The notes under the pieces: model-generated
What the model saw: the letters and a program-made list of their open reading frames with translations, nothing else
What the model was told of the DNA's origin: nothing
Database searches by the model: none
From: Castellaniella sp034674885
GTDB lineage: Bacteria; Pseudomonadota; Gammaproteobacteria; Burkholderiales; Burkholderiaceae_B
Assembly: GCF_034674885.1 (NCBI RefSeq)
Contig: NZ_JAUCDS010000012.1
Coordinates: 17,506-81,505, forward strand
Length of the DNA: 64,000 nt
Reading direction: 5' to 3'
Translations under genes and position numbers: made by a program
Shown here: positions 54,870-63,949 of the stretch, one piece after another
Position numbering within the stretch: the first letter of the stretch is position 1
How the letters are laid out: every line of letters begins with the position of its first letter

Positions 54870-56193
54870 GTGGATTGAAACCACCTTAGGGGATATCTGT
54901 CATAGCCAAGGCGGTTCAATTCAGACCGGACCGTTTGGGAGCCAACTGCATACGTCTGACTACACAGAAAAAGGGACGCCTGTTGTCATGCCAACCAATA
55001 TTGGCATGCAAGGAATTTCCTTGGAAAGGATTGCACGAATCGGCCAGGAAGATGTGGAGCGACTCTCGCAGCACAAACTTGCTGTTGGAGATATTGTTTT
55101 CAGTCGCCGGGGAGATGTCACGAAAAATGCACTGGTTCGAGAGACAGAGTCGGGCTGGTTGTGTGGCACTGGGTGTCTGAAGGTTCGCATGGGCGCTGAG
55201 AAGATGGCAAGTGCTCAGTTTGTTTCTTATTACTTGCGTTTGCCGGAAATAAAAGATTGGCTAATCCGTCATGCTGTGGGCGCTACGATGCCCAATCTGA
55301 ATACCGCAATACTCGCTGCAGTGCCTGTCATTCTGCCGTCACTGCCAGTTCAGCATCAGGTTACGGAGTTCCTCAGAGCCCTCGACGACCGCATCACCCT
55401 CCTGTGTGAAACAAATAAAACCCTTGAGTCCATCGCCCAGGCCATCTTCAAGTCTTGGTTCGTGGACTTTGACCCAGTGCGCGCCAAGATGGAAGGCCGT
55501 CAGCCTGAAGGCATGGATGAGGAAATCGCTGCGCTGTTTCCAGATTCGTTTGAAGAGTCTGAACTGAGGTTGATACCAAGGGGGTGGAAGGCAGGTTCCC
55601 TTGATGAGTTGTCTGTCCTAAATCCTGAATCTTGGACAGCAAAGAACCATCCCGAAAAAATTTTATATGCAGATTTAGCGAATACAAAAAATAATGTCAT
55701 GGATGGGTTATCTGAGTTCACTTTTGAGGACGCTCCAAGCCGAGCCAGACGTGTGCTACGAAGTGGGGACACAATTGTCGGAACTGTCCGCCCTGGAAAT
55801 AGGTCGTTTGCATTTGTTCATTCTGAGCTGGAGAATTTGACGGGCAGTACTGGGTTTGCTGTTTTGCGACCAAGAGCAGGCGCGGCGGCTGAATTCATAT
55901 ACCTCTCTGCCACTCAGGATTCAAGCATCGAGTACCTGACGCATGTCGCGGATGGTGGGGCTTATCCTGCTGTTCGGCCTGATGTGGTCTCCAACATGAC
56001 CTGCGTTCTTCCATCAGAGGAAATATTGAAAGAATTCCATGATGCGGCAATATTGGTCTTTAAATCTGTTGCTAATAACCAGATGGGAATTCAAAAATTA
56101 AGCGCATTACGTGACATGCTGCTCCCTCGGCTGGTTTCTGGACAACTGAGGCTTCCTGAAGCTCATCAACAAGTCGAGGTGGCTACGTCATGA
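54859..56193 (+). CDS. hsdS: Type I restriction-modification specificity subunit
   Basis: 444 residues with two target-recognition domains, about 1-175 and 235-400, each followed by a conserved helix: LPVQHQVTEFLRALDDRITL and LRDMLLPRLVSGQLRLPEA. The central conserved region QAIFKSWFVDFDPVRAKMEG is diagnostic. It sets the DNA target for HsdM and HsdR. Base composition is clearly more AT-rich than hsdM and hsdR, most strongly in the TRDs, as expected if they are exchanged horizontally. The ATG at 54859 lies within the end of hsdM. Confidence 0.93.
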   Translation: MSSEWIETTLGDICHSQGGSIQTGPFGSQLHTSDYTEKGTPVVMPTNIGMQGISLERIARIGQEDVERLSQHKLAVGDIVFSRRGDVTKNALVRETESGWLCGTGCLKVRMGAEKMASAQFVSYYLRLPEIKDWLIRHAVGATMPNLNTAILAAVPVILPSLPVQHQVTEFLRALDDRITLLCETNKTLESIAQAIFKSWFVDFDPVRAKMEGRQPEGMDEEIAALFPDSFEESELRLIPRGWKAGSLDELSVLNPESWTAKNHPEKILYADLANTKNNVMDGLSEFTFEDAPSRARRVLRSGDTIVGTVRPGNRSFAFVHSELENLTGSTGFAVLRPRAGAAAEFIYLSATQDSSIEYLTHVADGGAYPAVRPDVVSNMTCVLPSEEILKEFHDAAILVFKSVANNQMGIQKLSALRDMLLPRLVSGQLRLPEAHQQVEVATS

Positions 56194-57137
56194 CCAAGAC
56201 ACTCAGCAAACTTGAGCGTGTCCCCCTTCGAGCGGCATGGAAGCACGAAGCCTCTGACTTTACCCCCTGGCTGGCGGAGGAAGAGAACCTCACTTCCCTT
56301 GCCGACGCTTTGGACTTGCCGGAACTGGCGATTGTTGCCACGGAACACTGGGTGGGTGAGTTCAAGCTGGACATACTTTGTACCTGCGAAGAAGAACAGG
56401 TGGTCATCGAAAATCAGCTTGAAAAAACCAACCACAATCACCTTGGACAGATTCTGACGTATGCTGCGGGCGTCGATGCACGCAAGGTCATCTGGGTTGC
56501 GGAATCGTTCAGGCCAGAGCATATCGCAGCGCTGGAATTTTTGAATGAGAACACTACCGAAGACTTGAATTTCTTCGCGGTCGAGATTGAACTCTGGCGT
56601 ATTGGGGATTCCCCTCTGGCACCAAAGTTTGAAGTGGTCGTCAGGCCGAATGATTGGGCTAAAGCTGGACGGGAGCAGGCAAAAGCGGCAACACATGCAA
56701 CGCCAACCAAACAGCGACAGTTACGTCTGTGGACTGAATTGGTGGAAAAGCTCAACAAGGAAGCGCCACATATCAAGCCCCAGAAGCCACGGCCACAGCA
56801 TTGGCTGACTAACTCTATTGGTCGTGCTGGATTCAACCTGAACCCGACGGCAAATTATCGGGACGATAAGCTCGGGGTGGAGATGTATATCCATCATCAA
56901 GAATCCAAAAAGATGTTCCAATGCCTGTTGGAGCAAAAGGCGGGCATTGAAGAGAAGCTTGGTTTTGAATTGGACTGGCAGGAACTGCCGGATGCGCATG
57001 CTTGCCGGATAGCCTCGTGGCGGCCAGATAGCCCTTTGGGGAACGAAGCTCAATGGTCGGCCTATCTGGATTGGTACGTCCAGCGTCTGGTCAAGATGAA
57101 CACAGTGTTTAGGCCCATTATTCAAAGCCTGCCATGA
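56190..57137 (+). CDS. DUF4268 protein with PD-(D/E)XK-like N-terminus
   Basis: 315 residues. The first ~150 look like a restriction-endonuclease fold: D61 in FKLDILCTCEEEQVVIENQL and E74-N-Q76, a variant of D...ExK with Gln in place of Lys. The C-terminal half (from about 170: RQLRLWTELVEKL... HWLTNSIGRAGFNLN) matches DUF4268. It overlaps hsdS (ATGA) and hsdR (4 bases), so it belongs to the R-M operon. Its job is unknown; it could be an extra nuclease, or a helper of the R-M complex. Confidence 0.8.
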   Translation: MTKTLSKLERVPLRAAWKHEASDFTPWLAEEENLTSLADALDLPELAIVATEHWVGEFKLDILCTCEEEQVVIENQLEKTNHNHLGQILTYAAGVDARKVIWVAESFRPEHIAALEFLNENTTEDLNFFAVEIELWRIGDSPLAPKFEVVVRPNDWAKAGREQAKAATHATPTKQRQLRLWTELVEKLNKEAPHIKPQKPRPQHWLTNSIGRAGFNLNPTANYRDDKLGVEMYIHHQESKKMFQCLLEQKAGIEEKLGFELDWQELPDAHACRIASWRPDSPLGNEAQWSAYLDWYVQRLVKMNTVFRPIIQSLP

Positions 57138-60100
57138 CCGAAGACCAACTCGAACAGGAAGCCCTGGGCTGGCTGGCCGAAGTCGGCTACAGCGTCCACA
57201 GCGGCCCAGATATCGCCCACGATGGGCCAGACCCGCAGCGCGCCGGCTACACCCAGGTCATCCTGCCGCATCGTCTACGTGCTGCTATCGACCACCTGAA
57301 TCCCGACATTCCTGCGGTTGCTCGGGCAGACGCAGTCCAGCAGGTAGCAAACCTGGATATCCCTGTTCAGTTAGCCGCCAACCGCGCTTTCCACAAGCTG
57401 CTGGTCAACGGCGTTCCTGTGCAGTACCAGAAGGACGGCGAGACTCGTGGCGACCTGGTGCGTTTGGTGGACTGGGCCGACCCGACCAACAACGAATTCT
57501 GGGCCGTCAACCAGTTCACCATCAAAGGCCCGCACCATACCCGCCGACCTGACATCATCCTGTTCGTCAACGGCCTGCCGCTGGTGTTGCTGGAGCTGAA
57601 GAACAACACTGACGAAAACGCCGATATCTGGAAGGCCTACGACCAGATTCAGACCTACAAGGCGCAGATTTCCTACGTCTTTGAATACAACGAAATCCTG
57701 GTCATCTCGGATGGCTCAGAGGCGCGCTTCGGGTCGCTGTCGGCCAATGCTGAACGCTTCATGCAGTGGCGCACCATCGATGGCGTGACGCTGGACCCCC
57801 TAGGCCAGTTCAATGAGCTGGAAACGCTGGTGCGCGGACTGCTGGCCCCTGCCTGGCTGCTGGACTACCTGCGGTATTTCGTACTGTTCGAAGACGACGG
57901 GACGCTCATCAAGAAAATCGCCGGCTACCATCAGTACCATGCTGTGCGCCTGGCCGTCGAACACGTCGTGCAGGCCTCCCACCTGCAAGCCGGTGTAGCG
58001 GAGCGTGGCAAGGGCGGCGTGGTCTGGCACACTCAAGGCAGCGGCAAAAGCATCACCATGACATGTTTTGCGGCACGGGTGATGCAGGAATCCGCGATGC
58101 AGAATCCCACCATCGTGGTCATCACTGACCGCAATGACCTGGATGGGCAGCTCTTTGGGGTCTTCAGCCTGTCTCAAGACTTGCTGCGTGAGCAGCCTGT
58201 ACAGGCCACTACCCGCCAGGAATTGCGCACTTTGCTGTCCAACCGGCCTTCTGGCGGCATTGTCTTCGCCACCATCCAGAAATTCATGCCGGGGGAGGAT
58301 GAGGACACGTTCCCGCAGTTGTCTGACCGCAGCAATATCGTCGTCATTGCGGACGAAGCCCATCGTACGCAGTATGGCTTCGAAGCTAAGCTGAAAGAAC
58401 GCAAACCCAAGTCGGGTGGGGCCGCCACGGTATTGCACCTGGATGCCGGTGAACATCCCACGACAGTGCTGACTACAGAACGTGCAGGGGCGAAGGATTA
58501 CCAGGTCAGCTACCAAGTTGGCTATGCCCAACACCTGCGCGATGCCTTGCCCAATGCCACGTTCGTGGCCTTTACTGGCACCCCAGTGAGCGGTGCTGAC
58601 CACGACACGCGGGCAGTCTTTGGTGACTACATCCATGTCTATGACATGCAGCAGGCGAAAGAAGACGGTGCGACGGTCGCCATCTACTACGAATCGCGCC
58701 TGGCGAAGGTCAGCCTGAATGACGCCGACCTGGAAACCCTGGACGACGAAGTCGATGAACTGGCCGAGGATGAAGAAGAACAGGACCAGGCCCGCCTGAA
58801 GTCCAAGTGGGCGGCCTTGGAAAAAGTGGTAGGCGCCGAACCACGCGTCGCCAGCGTGGCCGCTGACCTCGTTACGCACTTTGAAGAGCGCAACAAGGCC
58901 CAGGATGGCAAGGCCATGGTCGTGGCGATGAGCCGCGACATCTGCGTGCACCTGTACAACGAAATCATCAAGCTGCGCCCCGATTGGCACGATGCGGACC
59001 CGGAGAAGGGGGCCCTCAAGGTCATCATGACGGGCAGCGCCAGCGACAAGGCCTTGCTGCGCCCCCACATCTACAGCGCCCAGGTGAAAAAGCGTCTGGA
59101 AAAGCGCTTCAAGGACCCGGTTGACCCGCTGAAGATGGTCATCGTGCGCGACATGTGGCTGACTGGATTTGACGCCCCCTGCGTGCATACGATGTACATC
59201 GACAAGCCCATGAAGGGCCACAATCTGATGCAGGCTATTGCCCGCGTGAACCGGGTGTTTCGCGACAAGCAGGGCGGTCTCGTGGTTGATTACATCGGCA
59301 TTGGCAACGAGTTGAAAGCCGCCATGAAGGAATACACGGCCAGCAAGGGACGCGGCAAGCCGACCGTGGACGCGCACGAAGCCTTGTCCGTCATGCTGGA
59401 AAAGCTGGATGTCCTACGTGCGATGCTGCACGGCTACGACTATTCCGGCTTCAAGACTGGCGGACACAAGGCACTAGCAGGGGCTGCCAATCACATCCTG
59501 TCGCTGCGTCCACCGCCGGGTCAAAAGGACGCCAAACTGGATGGCAAGAAGCGCTTTGCAGATGCGGCGCTGGCGCTCAGCAAAGCCTTTTCCCTGTGCT
59601 GCACGCTGGAAGAGGCCAAGGCGCTGCGCGATGAGGTCGCCTTCATGCAGGCCGTGAAGGTCATCCTGACCAAGCGCGACATCAGTGCCCAGAAGAAGAC
59701 CGACGAGCAACGCGAAGTCGCCATCCGTCAAATCATCAACCAGGCAGTCGTGAGCGAAAGTGTCGTCGATATCTTCGATGCCGTGGGCTTGGAAAAGCCC
59801 AACATCGGCCTGCTGGATGACGAATTCCTGGCCCAGGTGCAGAATCTCCCCGAGCGCAATCTGGCCGTCGAGCTGCTGGAGCGCCTGCTGGAGGGCGAAA
59901 TCAAGAGCAAGTTCGCCAGCAATGTGGTGCAGCAGAAGAAGTTCTCAGAGATGCTGGGCAGTGTCATCACGCGCTATCAGAATCGCAGTATCGAGACCGC
60001 TCAGGTCATGGAAGAGCTGGTCGAAATGGCCAAGAAGTTCCGGGAAGCTGCGAACCGTGGGGAGGCACTCGGCCTGAGCGAAGATGAAATCCGCTTCTAC

Positions 60101-60367
60101 GATGCTCTGGTCAACAACGAGTCGGCCGTGCGTGAGCTGACGGACGAGACACTGAAGAAAATCGCCCACGAGTTGACAGAAAATCTGCGCAAAAACATCA
60201 CAGTGGACTGGTCAAGGCGCGAGAGCGTACGTGCCAGCCTGCGGTTGATGGTCAAGCGGATATTGCGCAAGTACAAGTATCCCCCGGATAGAGCGGATGA
60301 GGCTGTAGAGCTAGTGTTGACACAAGCTGAAGCGTTGGGTTCAGAATGGACTTCGTATGATGCGTGA
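57134..60367 (+). CDS. hsdR: Type I restriction enzyme, endonuclease/translocase subunit
   Basis: 1077 residues. N-terminal nuclease: D140 in RRPDIILFVNG and E154/K156 in LVLLELKNN. SF2 motor: Walker A WHTQGSGKSITM (about 300-307), DEAH box VIADEAHRTQ (about 407), FVAFTGTPVSG (motif III) and HNLMQAIARVNRVFRDK (motif VI). The C-terminal helical region contacts HsdM. It cuts unmodified DNA after translocation. Starts within the end of the DUF4268 gene; its end overlaps the small membrane-protein gene by 11 bases. Confidence 0.95.
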   Translation: MTEDQLEQEALGWLAEVGYSVHSGPDIAHDGPDPQRAGYTQVILPHRLRAAIDHLNPDIPAVARADAVQQVANLDIPVQLAANRAFHKLLVNGVPVQYQKDGETRGDLVRLVDWADPTNNEFWAVNQFTIKGPHHTRRPDIILFVNGLPLVLLELKNNTDENADIWKAYDQIQTYKAQISYVFEYNEILVISDGSEARFGSLSANAERFMQWRTIDGVTLDPLGQFNELETLVRGLLAPAWLLDYLRYFVLFEDDGTLIKKIAGYHQYHAVRLAVEHVVQASHLQAGVAERGKGGVVWHTQGSGKSITMTCFAARVMQESAMQNPTIVVITDRNDLDGQLFGVFSLSQDLLREQPVQATTRQELRTLLSNRPSGGIVFATIQKFMPGEDEDTFPQLSDRSNIVVIADEAHRTQYGFEAKLKERKPKSGGAATVLHLDAGEHPTTVLTTERAGAKDYQVSYQVGYAQHLRDALPNATFVAFTGTPVSGADHDTRAVFGDYIHVYDMQQAKEDGATVAIYYESRLAKVSLNDADLETLDDEVDELAEDEEEQDQARLKSKWAALEKVVGAEPRVASVAADLVTHFEERNKAQDGKAMVVAMSRDICVHLYNEIIKLRPDWHDADPEKGALKVIMTGSASDKALLRPHIYSAQVKKRLEKRFKDPVDPLKMVIVRDMWLTGFDAPCVHTMYIDKPMKGHNLMQAIARVNRVFRDKQGGLVVDYIGIGNELKAAMKEYTASKGRGKPTVDAHEALSVMLEKLDVLRAMLHGYDYSGFKTGGHKALAGAANHILSLRPPPGQKDAKLDGKKRFADAALALSKAFSLCCTLEEAKALRDEVAFMQAVKVILTKRDISAQKKTDEQREVAIRQIINQAVVSESVVDIFDAVGLEKPNIGLLDDEFLAQVQNLPERNLAVELLERLLEGEIKSKFASNVVQQKKFSEMLGSVITRYQNRSIETAQVMEELVEMAKKFREAANRGEALGLSEDEIRFYDALVNNESAVRELTDETLKKIAHELTENLRKNITVDWSRRESVRASLRLMVKRILRKYKYPPDRADEAVELVLTQAEALGSEWTSYDA

Positions 60368-60767
60368 TACAGACACACATCCACTGGATTCGACTGTTCG
60401 TATTTTTGGGTCTCGTGGTTTTATTGTTGTATTCACTGTCATTTCAATTTCCTTGGGCTGTGTGCTGTCGGTGACACAAGAGAATTGGGTATGGCTAGGT
60501 CGATTTGGGTCATTGATTTCAATTTCTGGGTTGCTTGCGACGTCTTCGCCATTATTCATAAAGGGGATATATAAATCTCAGTCCGGAGCGGGACGGCTGG
60601 CTTCTATGGATGAGCGTGGCCGCTTGGTGACTACTACCGCGAAGGAGCGGGAAATCGGCGACACCATGATTCTTGGAATAGCCATCGCTGTTCTTGGTGG
60701 TCTCGTGGGGGCTTTCGGTGAGCCAGCGGGTGAAGCCATCTACACGATGTTTGAGCAGTGTTTGTAG
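60357..60767 (+). CDS. Small membrane protein, function unknown
   Basis: 136 residues with three hydrophobic helices: GFIVVFTVISISLGCVLSV, FGSLISISGLLATSSPLF and MILGIAIAVLGGLVGAFGEP. A charged loop RLASMDERGRLVTTTAKERE separates the second and third. It overlaps hsdR by 11 bases and lies 97 bases before the reverse transcriptase. It is AT-rich compared with hsdR. It could be a host-killing membrane effector of the neighbouring defense genes, or an unrelated passenger; no family is recognised. Confidence 0.65.
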   Translation: MMRDTDTHPLDSTVRIFGSRGFIVVFTVISISLGCVLSVTQENWVWLGRFGSLISISGLLATSSPLFIKGIYKSQSGAGRLASMDERGRLVTTTAKEREIGDTMILGIAIAVLGGLVGAFGEPAGEAIYTMFEQCL

Positions 60768-60864
60768 GGCGTCGGGTGGCATATGGAAGATTGCTGCACC
60801 AGTAATCAGCAGCATTACACAACGCACGATAGTCACGCCACAATTCACACAGAGGAACTAGAGA

Positions 60865-62577
60865 TTGCTTAAGCCTGAATTTCGCCACTTCAATCGTGCG
60901 TCCTGTGAGATTGCTAAGCATGGCGACAACGATACCCTTCCATTTGACCTTGATGTCCGGTTTTGTGGTGACCAAGCGGAGGCACTCGCTTCTATTGCGT
61001 ACGGGTTCTACAATGAGTTAAGCAATAGCAAAGCGCAGAAGGACAACCACGAAAGGATTGCTGAACAACGTATTTACTGCGAGCGGTTGGTGGCTCCTTC
61101 TGGGCCTACTGGCTTTCGAGTGGTAACTAAAATTCATCCATTTTGGAATATTTACCTAAATGGTTTGAGCATTGCCATTGCCGAGGTTTTGGAGCCGAGG
61201 AGGTCCGAAAGCGCACATTCGTACCGCTTTCTGTCTGATGGTGGAACTGAGCTATTCGATAGTCAACAATCTTGGCGGGCCTTCAAAGAATCAACAGTCT
61301 CCGATGTGGTGTCCTTCGGAGATGCTGGCGTCGTTGTTCAGACAGACATCTCCAGCTTCTATGAACACATCTCTCATCACTACATTGAGAACTTTATCAG
61401 TGCGCTTGGTGGTGAAGGAGTGCAGGTTTCTCTCCAGGTCAATGCACTACTTAGTAAATTTTCTGCTGGTCGTTCCTTCGGCTTGCCTGTTGGTGGCCAA
61501 GGGGCACGCGTCCTTGCTGAGTTGTTCTTGAATCAAATTGATGAGGCACTAACAATGCGCGGTGTGCGTTGGCACCGTTACGTTGACGATTATGTTCTCA
61601 TAGCTTCTGATACTGCTGGGGCTTATCAAGCATTGGCAGAACTTGCGCAGTGCTTGATGGATTATGGCTTGACACTCAACAAGACCAAAACGGCGCTGCT
61701 ATCTTCCAAACACTACTGTGATTATGTGCATGCTCAGCTCGGAGATAATGATGGTGAAGTCACAAAGCTGCGGAGTATCGACCTGAAGTTTGACCCCTAT
61801 TCGGACAATCCCGGCGAGAATTATGAATTGCTTCGAGAGACAGTCGAGTCGCTCGAGGTGCGTCGATTGCTGAATCGTGAGTTGGAGAAAGCTCTACCAG
61901 ATTCGTTTCTTGTGACCCAGATTGGCCGCACGCTGCGTTTGCATTCGCCGGTAGTAGCACTTGATTTAGCTCGAACCTTATTGAATGAACAGAACCTGCA
62001 TGCATTTCGGGCGTCATTCCCTACTATCATGCGGGGTGTTGCAAATCTACGTTCGGATATCCGTTTCAAAACCATCCATGATGCTTTAGACGGTCTTTTG
62101 GATGACATCCCGCAGCACTCAGGTCATCTATTGCAACCTGACACCAGCCTGCTGCACTATCTTCGTTGCTTACGCTTTAGCAGTACCCCAAAGCGAGGTC
62201 GGTTTGTTCGCCAACTGTTTGACAGCAATCGGCACAATGCAGTGCACCGTGGATGTATTGATTGCTGGCGGGGTTGGAAGGATAGAGCTGCATTCAATTT
62301 TCTGCGTAATCATTGGGCGGAACTAACCCCAGAGTGCCAACGCCTGTATTGGGTCGCTTCTTTTGATTTTGGAGACGAGGGTGAAAAGGCTCGACTGCAA
62401 GTGCGGCGCGCGATTGGGCAGTCTTGGGCGCTGGGCATCGAACTTCCATTTGATGAGAAAAAGGATAAAGGAAAACTGGCAGGCCATCCTCGCGGCGCAG
62501 AGCCTAGATTTGCGAGGGTATACGCAGACTGGGCGGAAAAATTTGTGAATGTGGAAAGGGTTGGAAATGCAAATTGA
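60865..62577 (+). CDS. Reverse transcriptase, UG/Abi (defense) type
   Basis: 570 residues. RT core: motif A QTDISSFYEHI (D161), motif B FGLPVGGQGARVLAELFLNQ (about 205-225), motif C RYVDDYVLIA (Y239-D242), motif D YGLTLNKTKTALLS. The C-terminal ~280 residues are helical, with DCWRGWKDRAAFNFLRNHWA, as in UG/Abi RTs used in phage defense; there are no group II intron or retron features. TTG 60865 is the start with AGAGGA 8 bases upstream. It overlaps the next gene by 11 bases. Which known DRT class it belongs to cannot be told here. Confidence 0.85.
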   Translation: MLKPEFRHFNRASCEIAKHGDNDTLPFDLDVRFCGDQAEALASIAYGFYNELSNSKAQKDNHERIAEQRIYCERLVAPSGPTGFRVVTKIHPFWNIYLNGLSIAIAEVLEPRRSESAHSYRFLSDGGTELFDSQQSWRAFKESTVSDVVSFGDAGVVVQTDISSFYEHISHHYIENFISALGGEGVQVSLQVNALLSKFSAGRSFGLPVGGQGARVLAELFLNQIDEALTMRGVRWHRYVDDYVLIASDTAGAYQALAELAQCLMDYGLTLNKTKTALLSSKHYCDYVHAQLGDNDGEVTKLRSIDLKFDPYSDNPGENYELLRETVESLEVRRLLNRELEKALPDSFLVTQIGRTLRLHSPVVALDLARTLLNEQNLHAFRASFPTIMRGVANLRSDIRFKTIHDALDGLLDDIPQHSGHLLQPDTSLLHYLRCLRFSSTPKRGRFVRQLFDSNRHNAVHRGCIDCWRGWKDRAAFNFLRNHWAELTPECQRLYWVASFDFGDEGEKARLQVRRAIGQSWALGIELPFDEKKDKGKLAGHPRGAEPRFARVYADWAEKFVNVERVGNAN

Positions 62578-63292
62578 CCCGCGAACTGTTGCGCGCGAAA
62601 TTCCAGGTGTGCTTGATGAAGTCTTTCCACAGCTGACACCTGGCATTGTCGCTCACTTCAACGCGTCGTCTAGTAGGCTCCTAATTCAGCAGATTTCTCC
62701 GGACATGCTCGCTGAGTCACGACTGCAGCGTGCTATGTTGTTCGAGCTTGGCTATACCGTTGGAGAGTGCCTGCTTCAGGGGGCAGTAGCCATCGATTGG
62801 GATTATTGTTTCCAGGAAACGCTGCGACGCCAGCGCGTCTATTTTGATGCGAAGTTGCCGGAGGATTTATCCACGGCAGACCAGAAAATTGCTGAAATTG
62901 TTGGTCTTAATATTGCCAAAATTCTTAGCAATATAAGCCAAAAGAGAAAACTAGAACTTGTCATCAAACCACCGATTTCTGGTCTGGAGTGGGTTGGGAA
63001 CGGGTATGGCGATTTCTCGATAGGGAGAACCCTTGTCGAGGTCAAATGCATTGCAAAGAATTTCTCCGCAGCGGACTATCGTCAAGTCGCAATTTATTGG
63101 ATATTAAGCTATGCGGCGGATATCGAAGGACGAGGAAGCGAGTGGCGCGACTTTATCCTGTTGAACCCAAGAAACGGGCAGATGGTAAAAATGGGGTTTG
63201 ATAGTTTTATTAGTGTCCTCAGTGGTGGTAGAACAAAGATTGATATGCTAAAAATTTTTCAGTCGCTTGTCGGCTCACGGCTCGCGCAATAG
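62567..63292 (+). CDS. PD-(D/E)XK-type nuclease-like partner of the reverse transcriptase
   Basis: 241 residues. The C-terminal part has D149 in YGDFSIGRTLVEVKCIAK with E158 and K160, the D-x8-ExK pattern of PD-(D/E)XK nucleases, followed by QVAIYWILSYAADIEG, a typical alpha-helix after the core strand. The N-terminal ~110 residues are helical with no recognised domain. AAAGGG lies 6 bases before ATG 62567; the start sits inside the RT gene, so both are translated together. Likely the effector of an RT-based system; inferred only. Confidence 0.75.
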   Translation: MQIDPRTVAREIPGVLDEVFPQLTPGIVAHFNASSSRLLIQQISPDMLAESRLQRAMLFELGYTVGECLLQGAVAIDWDYCFQETLRRQRVYFDAKLPEDLSTADQKIAEIVGLNIAKILSNISQKRKLELVIKPPISGLEWVGNGYGDFSIGRTLVEVKCIAKNFSAADYRQVAIYWILSYAADIEGRGSEWRDFILLNPRNGQMVKMGFDSFISVLSGGRTKIDMLKIFQSLVGSRLAQ

Positions 63293-63333
63293 GTCGATAG
63301 GGCTGGTGATGCAACTGAAAGAGGAAATAAAAA

Positions 63334-63411
63334 ATGAAGCTGTCGTTTAACGCGGCGGGTGCGGATGTCCTGGTGTTCACGCGCGCTCTAAAATTACTTG
63401 GCGGTTTATAG
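63334..63411 (+). pseudogene. Possible truncated 25-codon reading frame
   Basis: MKLSFNAAGADVLVFTRALK then LLGGL and TAG; AGAGGA lies 8 bases upstream of the ATG. Its good ribosome binding site and protein-like sequence suggest the start of a gene cut short by rearrangement. Overlaps the convergent gene's stop. Confidence 0.3.
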
Positions 63412-63942
63412 ATTTTCCACTAGCCAGTGGCGTTCCTGGGTCGAGAGGCTCCAGTCGGCAAGTGCCTCGGAGACAAATGTTTGGGGCTCCATAGTCCCGG
63501 TTCCAAAGCTCGAGGCATGACGTCGATACTGTGCCGCAAGGCGCAAGCACAATTCATAGCGTTCCTGGAGCTCCTGGCTTGTCGGTCCGACGATATAGCG
63601 GCTGCCGGATTTTCGTGCTAGCAATTTTGGCTGAACGCCTGATACAGCTCCGAGAAAATAATCCGTCGGAAAATCTGTCGGTACCGAGCTGGCGTCTATC
63701 CGCCATTCGCTTTCAGCTTCTCGAAACGCATTCTCCAATTCTCTGGTGACGTCCTGTTCCCAGATGACGCGGTTTCTCGCCTTCCAGGTGCCCCATAAAT
63801 CCAGCAATGGCCCAGATAAGCAGACGGCGGGAGGAGCCGGCATTTGATAGACGTTCGCACTTTTTGTGCAACACGACCGGAGCAGCACATCAATGTCAGT
63901 GATTGCAGAGCAAACGCGGGTGTTCCCATGACTCCAACCCAT
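63406..63942 (-). CDS. Hypothetical protein with HipA-like SGVQPK motif
   Basis: Up to 178 residues. The C-terminal 145 (from ATG 63843, MPAPPAVCLSGPLLDLWG) look like a compact protein: DYFLGAVSGVQPKLLARKSG and ELQERYELCLRLAAQYRRHA. SGVQPK recalls HipA-family kinases (AGVQPKL), but no kinase core is present. ATG 63942 lies only 8 bases from the IS21-like end, so the first ~33 residues may be non-native or upstream region. Neither start has a clear ribosome binding site. Confidence 0.55.
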   Translation of the reverse strand: MGWSHGNTRVCSAITDIDVLLRSCCTKSANVYQMPAPPAVCLSGPLLDLWGTWKARNRVIWEQDVTRELENAFREAESEWRIDASSVPTDFPTDYFLGAVSGVQPKLLARKSGSRYIVGPTSQELQERYELCLRLAAQYRRHASSFGTGTMEPQTFVSEALADWSLSTQERHWLVENL

Positions 63943-63949
63943 TAAATGT

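Noticed and set aside
57800..59377. 525-codon minus frame opposite hsdR
   Set aside because: HsdR motifs are intact on the plus strand; this is a shadow.
60768..60864. Retron-type msr/msd RNA before the reverse transcriptase
   Set aside because: No long inverted repeats or retron VTG signature; RT architecture is UG/Abi-like.
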